Assembly: GCA_963678675.1 (NCBI GenBank)
Contig: OY783198.1
Location: forward strand, 687,001 to 751,000
Direction of reading: 5' to 3'
DNA length: 64,000 nt
Origin: Xiphydria camelus
Lineage: Eukaryota; Arthropoda; Insecta; Hymenoptera; Xiphydriidae
The notes beneath the pieces are model-generated. The model made no database searches and had not been told where the DNA came from. It worked only from the letters and a program-made list of their open reading frames with translations. Position 1 is the stretch's first letter; the number at the start of each line of letters is the position of its first letter. The translations under genes were made by a program, and so were the position numbers. Shown here in pieces: positions 47,007-60,631 of the stretch.

Positions 47007-49222
47007 CTTTCGAATTATAAACCATCGAGTTTCGTCGAGTCACGAGGGGCGAGATGGATCGCGCGAATTTGGTATGCGAAAGAATCGAGTGTACCGGGGC
47101 CGATTCTCATATTCGCACCCTACGACCTCGGCCGGCCTTTGTTTCCTTTTGACGAGGGTCGCGACGAATGCCTCATGGCGGAGACACACGTCAAAGGTAG
47201 CTTCTAATCGTATATACACTTATGAATTATTACGTGTTACGGGCCCCGGCTACGGTCTTCCTGCGCGGAAACGCAAAGTTAAATTCGCGCGAGTGAGTTC
47301 CACTGGTTCATTTATTTATTTTTCCACTCCGCGTCGCGGCTCGCCGCGTAGATTCTGTTCCGGCTACGCGCGATTATCTCGACGCGAGCTCTTTGACGAG
47401 CCAAAGCGGTTCGCGCAAAGTTCCCGACTCTCTCGGAGCGCGAGCGTTTCGCGTTACTCGCGGTAGAAACGCGGACGAATGTGGGTTGAAAGTTCACGAG
47501 TAAATGAGACAATCGCGGTTTTAAAGTGGACACCCCTTTAAACGCCTTTCACACGCTTCGACGCGCGAACGACTCCGCGCGAACGACTCCGCGCGAAGCG
47601 AAGTGGAACGAGAAAAATGCAAATGACCGTTTCCGTGTCGACCGAGCGTCCGCCGCGGCGGAGAAGGACGAAACGACGGAGTCTTGTCGAAGTGACAAAT
47701 AAATGCGTAATGCACGCGCGTATACGGATAACATACCACGGGAAGGTGCAGTCGAGGAGCGGGAGCACATATAAATATTTCGCATCGCGAAATTCTGAAC
47801 TCCCTCTTCCCGTGGCGGAGGTGAGTTATCGCGTTTCCACGACTCTGGAAAATTCATTGCCGTCGAAGCGAAATAAAGCGCAGTCGAATCGGGCGCTCGT
47901 CACGCATACATACCTAAATCGGGGAAAATTCGCGAAGAAAGAACCGAGCGCGATTTCTCGGTGCAAACTCAAAATCGAAATGCAGTTTAACGAACCTCGC
48001 ACGGCTGCCGCGTCTACTACGGTTTCTTCGGAGGAGCGAGTCACGCGGGGACCATAAAAAATTGAGAGAACGAATTCAAAAGTTTCCAAGAGTGGCACTA
48101 TTTTTCATGGCGGTGCCGCGCGCGGACCGGTGCACGCGCACTCTTGGCAGTCGCGTGCACAGGGATGCACGCGAAGCTCGACTACTGCAGAGGCGACGTC
48201 AAAACGCCGGTAGTTATCCGCCGCGACGTCGTTTCGAGTAAATCCACGACAATTATTCAGTCGAATCAATCGGCCGGGTACAAACGCGTACCTCGTGTTT
48301 CTCGAAATGACGTGCCCCGCTGCTCGCGCGATTAAACAAACCGCAGTGCCAGGTACCGAACCGGTGCAGGGGATGAGAATTATGTAGGTACTTACCGATG
48401 GACGGGACTGTGTATCCCGGTTGGTCGATAAAATGCTCCACATTGAAACCTCGTAGCTGTCGGTACCGGCGCACAGTTCGTTCCGTCCTCCTCGCGCCGC
48501 TCGACTCCTCTCTCGTCAGTAGTAACAGACGTCCGTCTAAAAATGAAACAGCGAGGGTTTCGCTAATTATTCCATCAAAGGAACACGTGTGCATAAACGA
48601 GTTCAGAATCTCGTATCGATACGAGTGCGGGACGAGAGGTGTTTGTCGTTGGGGAAAAAATTCGCCCGGAAGGCACGCCGGGTAGCGCGTGCCTGTATAC
48701 GACACACGTTCGCACGCGCACGCACCACACATCCGAAATCTCAGATAGCGCGAAGTGTATGGATGGCGTCGCTTGTGTAAGCACGATATTACTCGGAACC
48801 CCTGCTCTGCGCGGAGGGCTTTAAAACACTCCACTATATTCGACCGCCCCATTCATTCCCCGCACGCGCCAGATAAGGGTAACAGCCTCGGTACAAACTG
48901 TCCTACGCACAAAACATCTGGGAATTCTAAAGGGCGTAAATCTTTTGTGCTCTTCCGCGGCGGCGGGCGGGCCGCTCTCGCCTGTGGCGAAAGAGGGTTC
49001 CGAATTTCAAATACTTTTTGCTACACTTTTTTACCGCTGCGTTTACAGAGACGAGCGCTCGTGTTTGTATACACACGTGGCGCGCGTATGCGCCTACACT
49101 GGCGATGGCACGAGACGACCCTCGTTTATCAGGTGGAATTGTGCTTTCCGAAATTCGCGGGAAGAAAAATCTACCGCTTCTCTTCCGGCGGGCGAGAAAT
49201 CCAAGCCGAAGTCGGGGAACGC

Positions 49223-49224
49223 CG

Positions 49225-49258
<34 letters not shown>
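49223..49258. repeat. (GAC)n/(GGC)n microsatellite
   Basis: Nine GAC triplets passing into GGC triplets. Confidence 0.95.
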
Positions 49259-49726
49259 GACGGCGAATCTCGTGAGTGCACGGGTACCGCGGGGTTGTTT
49301 GGAAAGAGGTCGTTCCTCGTGGGGAGAAGTTTCTCTGCCTTTTACGCGACGATGCATTCTTCTCGATCGCCCTTTCGTATCGTCATTTTCGCATCCCTTT
49401 ATCGAGCCTCCGCCGATTCGTCTGCTCTTATTTGCCCGTCGCTTACCGTATCGCGGTCGAGAATGGAATTTATTTCGATACTTTCGCGACATCGAGGACC
49501 GCTGAATCATTCATCGCCGGAAATAGCGACGGAATGCCGTGTACTCCAGCTGTATATATAGGCAGGGCTTTGGATCACTCGCGAGAAGAGATCTCCGGGA
49601 CGTTGGGTTCGGGATACAGCATCGTATCGTACTCCGTCGACGCTTTATCTCGTCCGGAATATAAACGGTCGGGTACGTAGGTGACTTTCGAGTTTTCGCG
49701 GTGATCCTATTTGCCGTACCGGCATA

Positions 49727-50021
49727 CAGGGTCTTTGGTCCGATACACGCCAGTGGAGCGGGTTGCGTACCTATCGGTTGGCGCACCCCATCCGCTGCGT
49801 TTTTCTGTAATTCGGTGGTTGTACCGAGAGCCAAGATCCGAACGAAATAGACGCATCGGTCTGAGAAACATCGGTCGTCCCAACAGTGGTGGAAATGAGA
49901 TGAGCGATGATTTTCTCGGCTGTCGGTACAACCACCGAATCACGGGAAACCGCAGCGGATGCAGTGCGCCAACCGATATGCAATCCGCTCCACTGGCGTG
50001 TGTATCAGACCGAAGACCCTG
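49727..50021. mobile_element. 295-bp palindromic element with CAGGGTC ends
   Basis: The left arm (49727 to about 49826) begins CAGGGTCTTTGGTC and ends attcggtggttgtacc. The right arm (about 49925-50021) is its diverged complement, ending GACCGAAGACCCTG. About 100 bp of loop lies between, itself partly self-complementary. CAGGG-type ends occur in hAT elements, but the 8 bp on either side do not match, so superfamily is unassigned. No coding capacity. Confidence 0.75.
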
Positions 50022-50802
50022 CAACGCGGAGTTCGTAACTCGCTGTGGGCGCAACGACACGGACGGACGCGCGATATCGAAGCAAAAGCGGACCAGAGCC
50101 GCGTTGTCCGGTTCTGAAACGCGCAAAGTACCTCAAACGTTGGTTAATTACTTACGAGAAGTGCGGCGGTAGTTGAAACCGGCTTGCACGCGGCGCAGGG
50201 GCCCGTCGCCGGAAGTGGCGCATGGCGACTGGAGGAATAATACGGCGAAACCCGGCGAGGGGAAATGAAATCTACTCTCGCGCGCGCGGAGGATATACCG
50301 GCGTCCTGCCCAGCCAAGTGGCCCTTCCGGTATACGCGCGCGCGTCCCCCGCCCGCGCTTCCGCGCCGCGCGAGAGAAGCCGCGCAATTAGAGAACTCCC
50401 GCAGCGCTTTGTACTTTCCGTTTGACTTGCGCTCCGACTGCTCGCGCTCTAACCGTCCTTATATTTTACTTCGGTTTCCTATACGCGCCCGAAGGAGAAA
50501 CTATCGGGAAACGTCGGCCGGCCCGAAAGCTCCGTCGGCTCGTCGACGTTTTCCGAGCAGACGATCTGCGCGGAAGGATCGCTCACGTGGAACGCGTGGA
50601 ACCGCCGTATTGGAGCCGAAAGAAAATCGAGGGAAAAGAATTTCGGCGGCGCGCGACTCCGGCGATCGGACCCGCATGGATGTCGTCTCGAACGAGGAAT
50701 TCGAATAATTCAACTGGGTGAAGCTCTGTCCCATGATATAAACATCTTTAAATATCTTCTTCGCGTTTACAATTATGCAAGGGTCGACTCCGCGGAGATA
50801 TA

Positions 50803-51027
50803 CACCGAGAAAAAAATGTACTTGATCGAAATAAACGTGCCTCCGGATAGTCCCGAGAGAGCCGTATTTATTCGATTTCAATGAATATCGATTTGATTCA
50901 AATAACATCTAATTAATTCAATAATCTAATATTTGCGTCCAACCGATATTCATTTAAATCGAATAGATACGCTCTTGGGACTATCCAAAGGCACGTTTAT
51001 TTCGATCAAGTAAGTTTTTTCTCAGTG
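50803..51027. mobile_element. 225-bp TA-flanked palindromic MITE
   Basis: Left end CACCGAGAAAAAAATGTACT and right end, reversed, CACTGAGAAAAAACTTACT, flanked by TA at 50801-50802 and 51028-51029. The arms stay complementary through TTGATCGAAATAAACGTGCC and GGATAGTCCC for about 90 bp each. The extreme ends resemble those of the 32154 and 42084 elements, but the interior is unrelated. No coding capacity. Confidence 0.88.
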
Positions 51028-51029
51028 TA

Positions 51030-54000
51030 CGGATACGAACGCTTCGAAGATCCGAGCGAGTCCTTCTTCGCATCCCCCTTCACCACCGTATGGCAGCCCG
51101 AGATTTCCCGCCCACCCCGAAAAATTATACGAAATATTTTCGCGCGCGATAGCGGGACACGCGCGGGCTCTGGGTCTATACCGTCGGGGGATCTCACCCC
51201 TATTTCCCCGCCGATAAATCGATCCGCGCGGCGCGGGTCCCGCGGGACGAAAAAATTCCTCGAGCGAAAAAAAACGGCGGCCAACGCAGTTAGCTTCGTC
51301 AATCTCACGGCCTAGATTCTTCGGTAGGCGCGCGGGGCGTAGTCTTGGTCCGCGGGGATCGCGGAGGGGTGAGTTTTTCAAAGTAATTTAGCGGGTCCCC
51401 GGCCACATCGGGGGAGGGGACAAAAAGCGTAGGTTATCCGTGTCCCGATGCTGATAGATTCCTGATGTTCGCCCGGGATGAAAGGTTTTTGCCGCTCGCA
51501 CGGAAAAGAGCTCTACTCACTGGAGACGCGGTCGTGGACCTATTCTATCGACCGGGCCAGTGTTTCGGTTAGAAAACAAAAAATGTGAAGAATATCGAAT
51601 AAAATAGCGAAAATCGATTCGGACGAATCGTTCCGTTCGACGTTCCACCGTGAAAACTCGTCTGCTCGTGGCGAAATAATTTTTTACCGAAAGCATACAT
51701 TTTCCAAGCGACTACGCGTACATATGTTATAAAAACTAACGGCCACCCGCATGGAGGCAAGGGTTGAACGAGGGGGTTGAATAGAACGGGCGTCCTATTC
51801 AGACGACGATCGTAACTCAACCCCGAGAGTGACTTCCCTCTTGGGATTCTGGGGGGTTCCCATCGTTCTTTCTTCCTTCCTTCCTTCTTCCCACCTTCTG
51901 TCGTGCGACACATCGTCACACGGCATCGCCGCGTGCGTGCCCAGAGGAATGGAATCGTTTGTGCAGGATTTCGGCACGTACATATATACATACATATAGC
52001 ATTTCTCGTGAGAAAAAGGAAGGAGAGAGAGAGAGAGAGCTGCGTATAGGTATTCCACATAGATATCCCATTCCGGCAATTCTGCAAAAAATATCGTAGG
52101 CATATTTCTGCTCGCGCATATCGACGTAGGGTTTAATTTATACCGACCTATGCTCGATTTTAATAGGTTCGATAAATCTCGCGCGCGCGCGCGCCTATCC
52201 CCGCGCAACTTCTGATAAGTGACCCACTTAAAAAAACGTCAGTGTGTTTTATCGTATAAATTTTTCCCAATTCCCACGCGGCTCCCCGCGGAACGATCGC
52301 GCGCGAATCTGCCGAAAGCGAAATTCATTTCGTTTGTGTTCGCTTGAGCGGCGGTGCATCGTCTCGGCCTCGATTTTTTTTTCTGCACCTGAGAGATACA
52401 GGCGAACGGATTACGTATACGCGGTGAGATCGAAATACCTCCGTTTTCTTTCCTTTCCCCGCGCCGCACCACCCTATCCCCGGTAGGCGTCATGAATTTT
52501 TAATTCATCCCGAGATAGCGTTGTCGCCATTTTCTCGACGATTAACCCGCAGCCAGGACCGCGGCGCGACGGTTTGAACGGGGTATTATACAAATTCCCT
52601 CGTCTCCCCGTCGGCGCGCTCGCTATTTTTCTCGCCTAATGCACGCTCGCATTAGCGTCTCGCGCCCTCGCGGGGAGTCACTCTTTATACGCGAGAGGGA
52701 AAATTATAATTTCCCGTGGAAACGTCTACGCTAAATTTACCGCCGTGATACGTTTCGCGTTCCCTCTCCGAGAGATTCCGTGCGGTCCTCTCTCGACTGG
52801 TATATAAGTACTTTTGCGACGGCGTGCAGCAGGTAATAGGTGGGATACGAGATGGGTAGATATGTATAGGTATACGATGCGACGCGAGATTCGGAAAGGG
52901 GGGGAGACCCATTCGTGCGTTGATAAAGTGCGGAAATACCGTCCCCCCGCCGTCCTGCGTATTCGTCGTGTACGTATATGTACCGATAAACGATGTGAGC
53001 ACGCTTATATATATTATATATATACGATACAATATACATTTCTCGAGGAGGTCTCCGATGACTTCCGTGCCGTGCCATGCTTCTACGGGAGAATTTCCGG
53101 ACGACGCTCCTGTATACCGGCGATGAGAATTCCCAGACGACGATATTATATATGCGAACGTACGTCTCATCGACTCATATATGATATCCACATCGAACGC
53201 CATAATGCTATCATAAAAAGAACGATTCATTTTGCTGTAAATCAAACGAAATGAATAGTACAATTCTCCTATCTCTCCGCGGTGGAATATTTAATCTCCC
53301 ATTTTCCCGGCGTATGTGCGAGCACCATTCGTATATGCGCGTACGTAGGCGCGCGCCACACACTCGCGTATCCCTCGCGCACTCTATTTTCCGGCGCTCC
53401 CATTCCGCGCAACCGACGACTCCCGGCAGACCCGTCCTAATAAAGCCCGTCATTAATTACGCGCGCGAGCGTTTTAAACGCCCCGCTCGTGTCTCGCGCG
53501 CGCGTGGCTCGATCGATTCCGGGGGTGGCTCTCCGCCTCGTTACGCGATCCCTCGTTCCCCGAGAAGGATCGACGGCCACGCGAGAGATCCCTCGACTCG
53601 TCACGGAGGGGCGACGAAACGAGCCGTGGAATTGACCGCTGGATATCTCGCGGGAGGCGATGCCTAATCGACTCTCTCTCCCTCCCTTCTCTCTCTTTCT
53701 CTCTCGGACAAGGAGTCCGCAGGATCGCTCCTCTCTCTTCGTTGTCGACCTCGTACATCACCCTTCATTCGAAACTCACGGAGCGCGATTGTTTCGACAC
53801 TTTCGATTACGGTTATCCGTGCGCTCGAGAGCCCCTGTCGTGGCGAGTCCATCCTACTACGGTGAGAAGGGCCCACTTCCGCTCGGCAAAGTTTTCACGT
53901 GGCGAGAGATAAGGCGACGCGTATATCAGGGTCGTGCATTTAGGACGAGCGCTTATCGCGGATTACGCGTAGGTTATGTACGAACGGTTATACTTGTTCG

Positions 54001-57000
54001 CGGTGGACAAACTTTTTTCACCCCCCATTTATAATGTGGTACGATGAATGAAAGATGTGTTGGATTAAAAAAAAAAGTATTTCTCTTCAACAGTAGCTCG
54101 TGAGAATTTATTCAATCTCTGAACACGGAAACGCAGATTCGACGTAAATTTGATTTTAATAATCGATCAAATAATAATTTCGTTTCATACGATATTAATT
54201 TCAATTAATTATCGACTAGGTATTATTTAACATAACATTTTTCCGAATGAAAGATATTTCTCGCTCAGTTCCATCGCAGAGATTTACTTTCGAAGCTTTT
54301 GACGAGACACCGGGAATGTCGGCTACCCTATTTGCCCCGACATAACGAACACCGCAGGTGTAACAGTGAGACAAGGTATACGCGGCATGGGCGCTCGTAC
54401 GTGGATGTACGTACCTAATAAAGCCGCACACCGTCGCTGTCTTGCGCGCTATTAATTAAAATACCCTCTTGCCGTTGAAACAGTCGCGCGACGGTTTACT
54501 AGCAGCGAACAACGCTTCGCTGCTAACCGTATCGCGAGACGTACGCGTCTCGCGTGTGGCACGAACATGTGTTTTCGTCGAGCCATCAGTTTACACGCGC
54601 GGAGCGCAGCGAATTGTCGTTTTACGACACGCGTTACGCGCGTACATCGTCCGGAGTATCCTGAAACTGCGGATAGACTGAAATCTCGTAGATCGAACGC
54701 GATACTCTGAATTTAATATACGACTAAGCATTATACGAAGATCGAAGGAATCGAATAAGCGGCACACATTCAGCCGTCCCTCCTTCGGAACGGTGGGCGA
54801 TGAGCGGTACACGTAAAACCGCAGGTCAATTCGAAGAGTCGCCCGATATCCCTTTATCGATATTCCCAACGTCGCGCGACGATATCGTTATCCCAACGCG
54901 CGTAATACGCGGTGGCACTGACGAATATTCGATACAGCCGGACGCGTGGCGATCGCGTCCGACTCGATTGCATTTAAAGTACCTAATTTCACATATACAG
55001 AGAGCGGTTGAAAATGGCTTGACCCGGGATAAATCGTCGGGCGACGGCGTATCCGACTTTATACCTGTACACGATTCCCCCGTAATTACCGCGTAATTAA
55101 CCGAGCGACAATGAAAACACGCTTCGATGAACAAATTCCGCTTCGATTCGAGATGGGGGAGGGGGGGAGGAGACAAGGGAGGCGTTTAAATTTCAATTTG
55201 CATAAAACTCGGATACTCGCCGCCCGCGCCGCGTTGAACCAGTGCGCGCGCGCGCGCGCGGTAAGGGCGACGCGTTGCACCCACAGGACCGTATAGTACG
55301 TGCACCCCGCTCGTACGCGGAATTGTGCACGCGTATCGTCCGTATATCTCCGATCCCTTTCAATCTGTCACGAGTCGCGTTTATATCGCGACTTTTACGC
55401 GCCACGCGAGATTTTACGCGATCGTTCGCATTCTTTAGTAGACTTTTTTATACCCATTAGAATTTGATGTCGCCGTTAGGATATATTGGAAGCGGTCGAC
55501 CCTCGCGACTCTACAATGGGGTGGAAGAGAACGGTGTGGGCAGGCGGAAGGGGGCGGCGCGCTGGAATCGGAAAGAGATTGCAACGCGGTATAGCAGGGC
55601 AAGATCTCGGCCCCGCCGCTCCTCGTCTCTCGCGCACCCTGCTCCTGATATACGCGCGCGGGTATATCTATACGACACAAAAAGGTTCTTAGGCGCGCAA
55701 TGGCCGTTTTATCAAACGAAACATCTTCGCGAATTTCGAGGCGTACGCGATTCGTGCGCGTGTATACGCATGAAGGTCGCGCCGCTGGGGAAAGCGGGGC
55801 GAAGGAACGATCGGACACTCTGGCGGCTCTGTACTGGGTACACGGAAAGACCGATACGCGAGTAAATTTTACCATATTTACAATAAGAGAGATACACACG
55901 AGGGTTCTCGGATGTTCCTATGGTGCGGTACGGTCATTTTTCTTGCGAAAATATTAAATCGTGATAATTTACATTACGATTGACTAATTTCCCAGGTAAA
56001 ATCGTTCTTCGGTACAGCAGGAATATCGCAAGATACCTGTTACACGTCTTTTACTGTAAACATCGTAGTAAAATTTACCGACATCAGTTTTTCCGTCTAC
56101 ACTTTCGACGCGACGTGGGTTTCGCCTTTCGACGTTTCCCGGAAATTGGAGTCTACGCGAAAACTGCGCGCGGGACGGCGATTTCCACGACGGGGAAAGT
56201 GCCCGCGCCGCGAGTCCGGATCCCTCGGTAATTTATGGATTTTTGAAACGAATTTCGAGCCCCGCTAATCCCGGGTAGAGAACTTGGCGCGTCCCGTGAT
56301 TTACGGTCGCCGGGAACCTCGTCGAAATAAATTCGGGTTCTCTCTCGTTCGGGCCGCCGGAGCTTCGTCGAGTTACATTTCTGTTTATTTGCAGTTTCAT
56401 ATGCGCGTCATAAAATGCAAATGTCGCGGCGACGTGATTTCGTCGGGACGATTTTGAATGCGCGTTTGATTCTCCGCGCGCGATTTCCGTGGACTATACA
56501 GACGGGCGTTCGAACGCGCGGGGCGAGAGGCGCTGTGAAATTGTGCAGGGATGAATATCGATGACGAGAATTCGACTGGGATTTTTAACGTAACGACGCG
56601 CGATGCTCGCGTAATCGCGTACTCTGGAATATACGATATAATACTTCCGCAGGTTGATAATGCGTAATCAGCATCGAGTAGTAATGCGAATTCGATCGCG
56701 ATTGGCTCGTTAATTACGATTAACAGACAACGAGATAATCGTGACTTGAGTGAAACGCGGACGCAACCTACATACTATACCTACCCACAGAGAGGTGCTT
56801 TACACCGATATCAATGTTTACCGTGCAACTTCTGCGTCGTGACGAGAAAAAGGGCAGGTGATGGGAGTAGATACGCACAGGGTTCAGTCATGTACGAACA
56901 AATTGAATTTAAAACTCGTTCGGTCAGCAGTTATAGACGCTCGATTCGATGAAAGCCACGCGCGATAACGACCACGCGTTTCATTCGACGGCAAACCCAG

Positions 57001-60000
57001 GCATTGATAATTTTTTACTCGCCGCCCGTCTAGCGCACACGCAAATGATCTCGGCCCGCTCGAGCCCCGTACATATGTACACGCGAACGCCCATAACTTT
57101 CGCACCGGATTTAAAAAGGGATGATCGAGGTACAGCCGAGGGGTGGTAAACTGAATTTAAAACTCGGTCACGCGGCAGTTAGTCGCTCGATTTAATGGAA
57201 CTCTCGCGACATGTAGGGCGGTCTCGGGAGAGGAATTTTTTCGTTGTGACGAAGTGGCTATTAATAACTTTAAATAGCTCGCCCTTGTTCGCTCTTTTTT
57301 TTTTCATTTCCGAGGGAACGTACGGTATGCCGCTCGCGCGTCCCGGAACAGCGTCGGCCCGCACGCTTACATCAGGCGACAGCCTGCCGCGAGAGAGTGC
57401 CACGATTTTTTAAGGAAAAGTCTGGCGCACCGCTCGCTCTTCAAGGTGTGGATGCGCATGAAAATCTCAGCGGGCGACTGCGCCGTTCTCTACGTTCCAC
57501 TCGATCAACCGGGCTGACCGGATGCCGGTGTTACTACTGGCGTTGGCAGACTGTCGCCGCTGCGTGAACAGCGAGGAGAGAACTGAGAAAATAATACCAC
57601 GCCCATTTTCGAGGTTTCGATCGAAACACCTCATGTACGGTGGATCTGACATTCACGATGTCGGATACGCGGCGTTCAATATTACCATTCTTCTCTTTCC
57701 TCACAAATTCGACCACATAGCGGTACCCACTTCACATACACGTCTAATTACACAAGATGACCGCGTCGATGTTGTGTATATACCCGTATCTACGCAACGT
57801 AAGCAGTCGCGTGTGCTTCGGTCATTCGCAGAAACGCGAAGGCCATTGTCCGCTCGGCAAATCCATGCGAAAGCGCGAACCCGCGAAGGGAACCGAGGCG
57901 GAGTGTACAGGACACGCCCGGGAAAGCAGCGGCGTCAACGCGACCGCAACGTTATATGTAGCGTTGTATACGTACAACGTAACGTAACCCGACGCGACGC
58001 ATCGTAACGTTACGTTGCGCTGACGTACACGCTGACGTAGGAAACGGCGCGTGTATGATTGCGGCCGGCCCGGACGGGTTAGCTGGATTCGGTAGTGGTG
58101 TTGGGAAGCGACGAGCCTGTCGGCGTGGGGATGAGTGGAAGGGCGTAACGCGGAGACTGCGGAGTGACGGAAGTCGGATCGTCGGGACGAAGGGGTGGGC
58201 TGTGTACGCGCGCACCTCCGTACGACTGATTTATTATCCGGGAATTTCGAGAGAAAGAAAATTGTTCGAAATACAAATTGCGGTTTCTCGTCATTCTTTT
58301 TTCCGGCCGCCGTGTCATTCGAGGAACTCGTTAGCGAAGTTGACGGATCAAAGGATAGCTTTGGTCCGAGTTTCCACCGAGAGGGTTTAGGGCGGGACAG
58401 AGATATCGGATCGCGCAACTAGTATTCGCGCGAGCAGGTCGAAAGACGCGAATTATAATTAGACGAAGGCAACCGTCGAGCGCTCGAACGGTTCTATCTC
58501 TGGCGCGACGACGGCAGACGTGATTCGTGCCGACGATGAATTTGAATAACAAATTCGCTGGTAGATATCACGACCATTATTCCTGCAGAGATACGCAACG
58601 CAGGCCAGAGCGCGGCTTTCGGGCTTCAACTGTCAGCCTCTCGTGACGCGCCTCGCGTATACGAAAGCTCCGCGAACGTCCGGAGAATTTCTCCGCCCTC
58701 GCAGAGATATAATGCATCGCGCGGCCCGTTACGCGCATACTGCTGTACTTAGGTACGAACCTACGCACTGAATGGATACCCACGCGCGCGAGTGAGCGGT
58801 TAATCGGCGCGGAAACGACTGCGAGAATCGCCTCGTTTGCTCGCACGCGCGTCAAGCGGACGCGTGAGTCCGTGACGGATGACGAGGGAAGACACTGCGA
58901 TTCTCCAGGACGAACGAGTCCAGTTTGACCGCGATTATCTCGCGATCGTCGCAACGATTTCCCAATTCAATCGTCTCTTATCGAGTCGGATAACTGTGTG
59001 CACTCTAAAAAACACTCCGTTCAAGGTTTAAACTGTAGATTCCATTTTCGCGGGCGATACCGATGCTTTAAATTCCCTCGGCGATATCGACGAACGCCAG
59101 CCGGATAAAAAGCTTCGAACGTGCCGAACGAATTTGAATAATTCCACCGTTCGACGGGCGCGCGCTTGCGTTAAATAAAGTAACGGGGAGAAATGCAGAG
59201 ATAAAGATTTCCGCGCGATGGCCGAGGGGAAATCGGCCGGATGAAAGATAGACGCGCTAGGACGGTCCAATTTCCCGCCGTGCGCCGTGCGCTCAGCATT
59301 TCGACTTCGGGAAAACGTCTGGCGCGCGAAACAAACTGCAAAGTGACGCTTAACTGCCCCGCGCCCGAAGTGTTTCCCTTTCCCGGAAGCGGCGCCCCGC
59401 CGCCGCGGGGTCGTCGCTCGACGAGGGTTGGCGCTTGCCTATATCTACCGCCCACTCGTTTAACTGCATTTACCGCTGCAGCGAGGTATCGCTGAACGCG
59501 CGAGAGACGAGGTGCGGTTCCCTTGTGCGTAGCTCTACTCCTAGTTTTTTTCGTTCCTTTCGTACCGGAAGCGGAGAAAAGTCAGCTGCCGTTTTCCACG
59601 ATAACGATAAATTATCGAGCGCGACATTATTTTCTTACGCCAGTGAAAAAAAAACGTATCGTTATTGCGGTAAAAAAAATTGTAGTCAACAACCGTTGCC
59701 GCCGATATACAAACAAAAATACAATAATATCAGGGTCTCTCTGAAGCGATATATTGTGCTCGCGATAATATTTTCAATCATAAAATATTCCAAATTCTGT
59801 CCACCTCGCATTACGATCCAGTTGAATGGCACGATAAAGCGGGCTTTGATTTCATATCCATCCAGAGCTACCTACCGTCAATGCCGGCATTGCCTTTGAA
59901 CCCGATCGGATTGCAATCGATACGCGTTGGATTACTATACCGATGTTCGGCTCGAGCCGAGATCTCAGCACGAAGTGGCTGAACCGATTGAACGCCGTTC

Positions 60001-60631
60001 GATACCAAACGCGAGGGAATATTACGCGTTACGTCTGTACGACGTAATTCCAAAATAGATTTGGAACTGCCCGATTCGTGCCTTATCTCATCCTGCGTTT
60101 AAAATATTTTCTGTTTCGCAGGCCGTAATCTTCGCGGACTGCTATATAGACGTGTCGATAAGAATTCGCTGGCTATATAATTAGATCTAATTCGATTATC
60201 TACGAACGTACGACCTACCGATAATTTCTTTCGAGCACGAATCGCGAATGCCGCGATTTGCGTCGTGCCACACGCGCGAATCCCGCGCGCAGCGGCAACC
60301 ACTTTCACGACTCGCTCGGCGCGGAACGACGACCCGTAACGATATTGTCTGCCGGCGGAGGAAGAACGACCGGCGCGCCCCGCTGCACCCATATACGGTG
60401 TGCAGGGGACGTTAAGTAACCGTGAGAGAACGGGAGCGGAACGACCGATGAAGAAATAAAAGGAAGCGTCGTTACGGGGTAACGAATTTTCCTCGTTTGG
60501 CCTCCGCGGTGGCCTTTGATTCGGCCACTTGTCACCCTTAAACCACCATCCACCCGCTATTTTCTCCGTTGCGTACTCGCGTGTGTCATTATCGTACGTG
60601 TCATTATTTATGTGTACAGAGCCCGCGCTTA
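51030..60631. other. Intergenic, no gene recognised
   Basis: CpG-rich sequence with an alternating CG run at 55244 and a weak 50-bp direct repeat at about 56905 and 57152. No supported coding region on either strand. Confidence 0.5.
55244..55261. repeat. (CG)n tract, possible Z-DNA
   Basis: 18 bases of alternating G and C (another shorter run is at 9697-9711). Alternating CG can adopt Z-DNA; function not implied. Confidence 0.9.

Larger units (their letters stand above)
40991..49726. other. Intergenic, no gene recognised
   Basis: Contains a 157-bp MITE at 42084, a GCT repeat at 46447, a possible retroelement tail at 46939 and a GAC repeat at 49223. Open frames on both strands lack recognisable domains. 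Confidence 0.55.

Noticed and set aside
48755..49561. 268-codon plus-strand open frame
   Set aside because: Crosses a GAC/GGC repeat read as poly-Arg and has no domain; other frames over the same repeat are open too.
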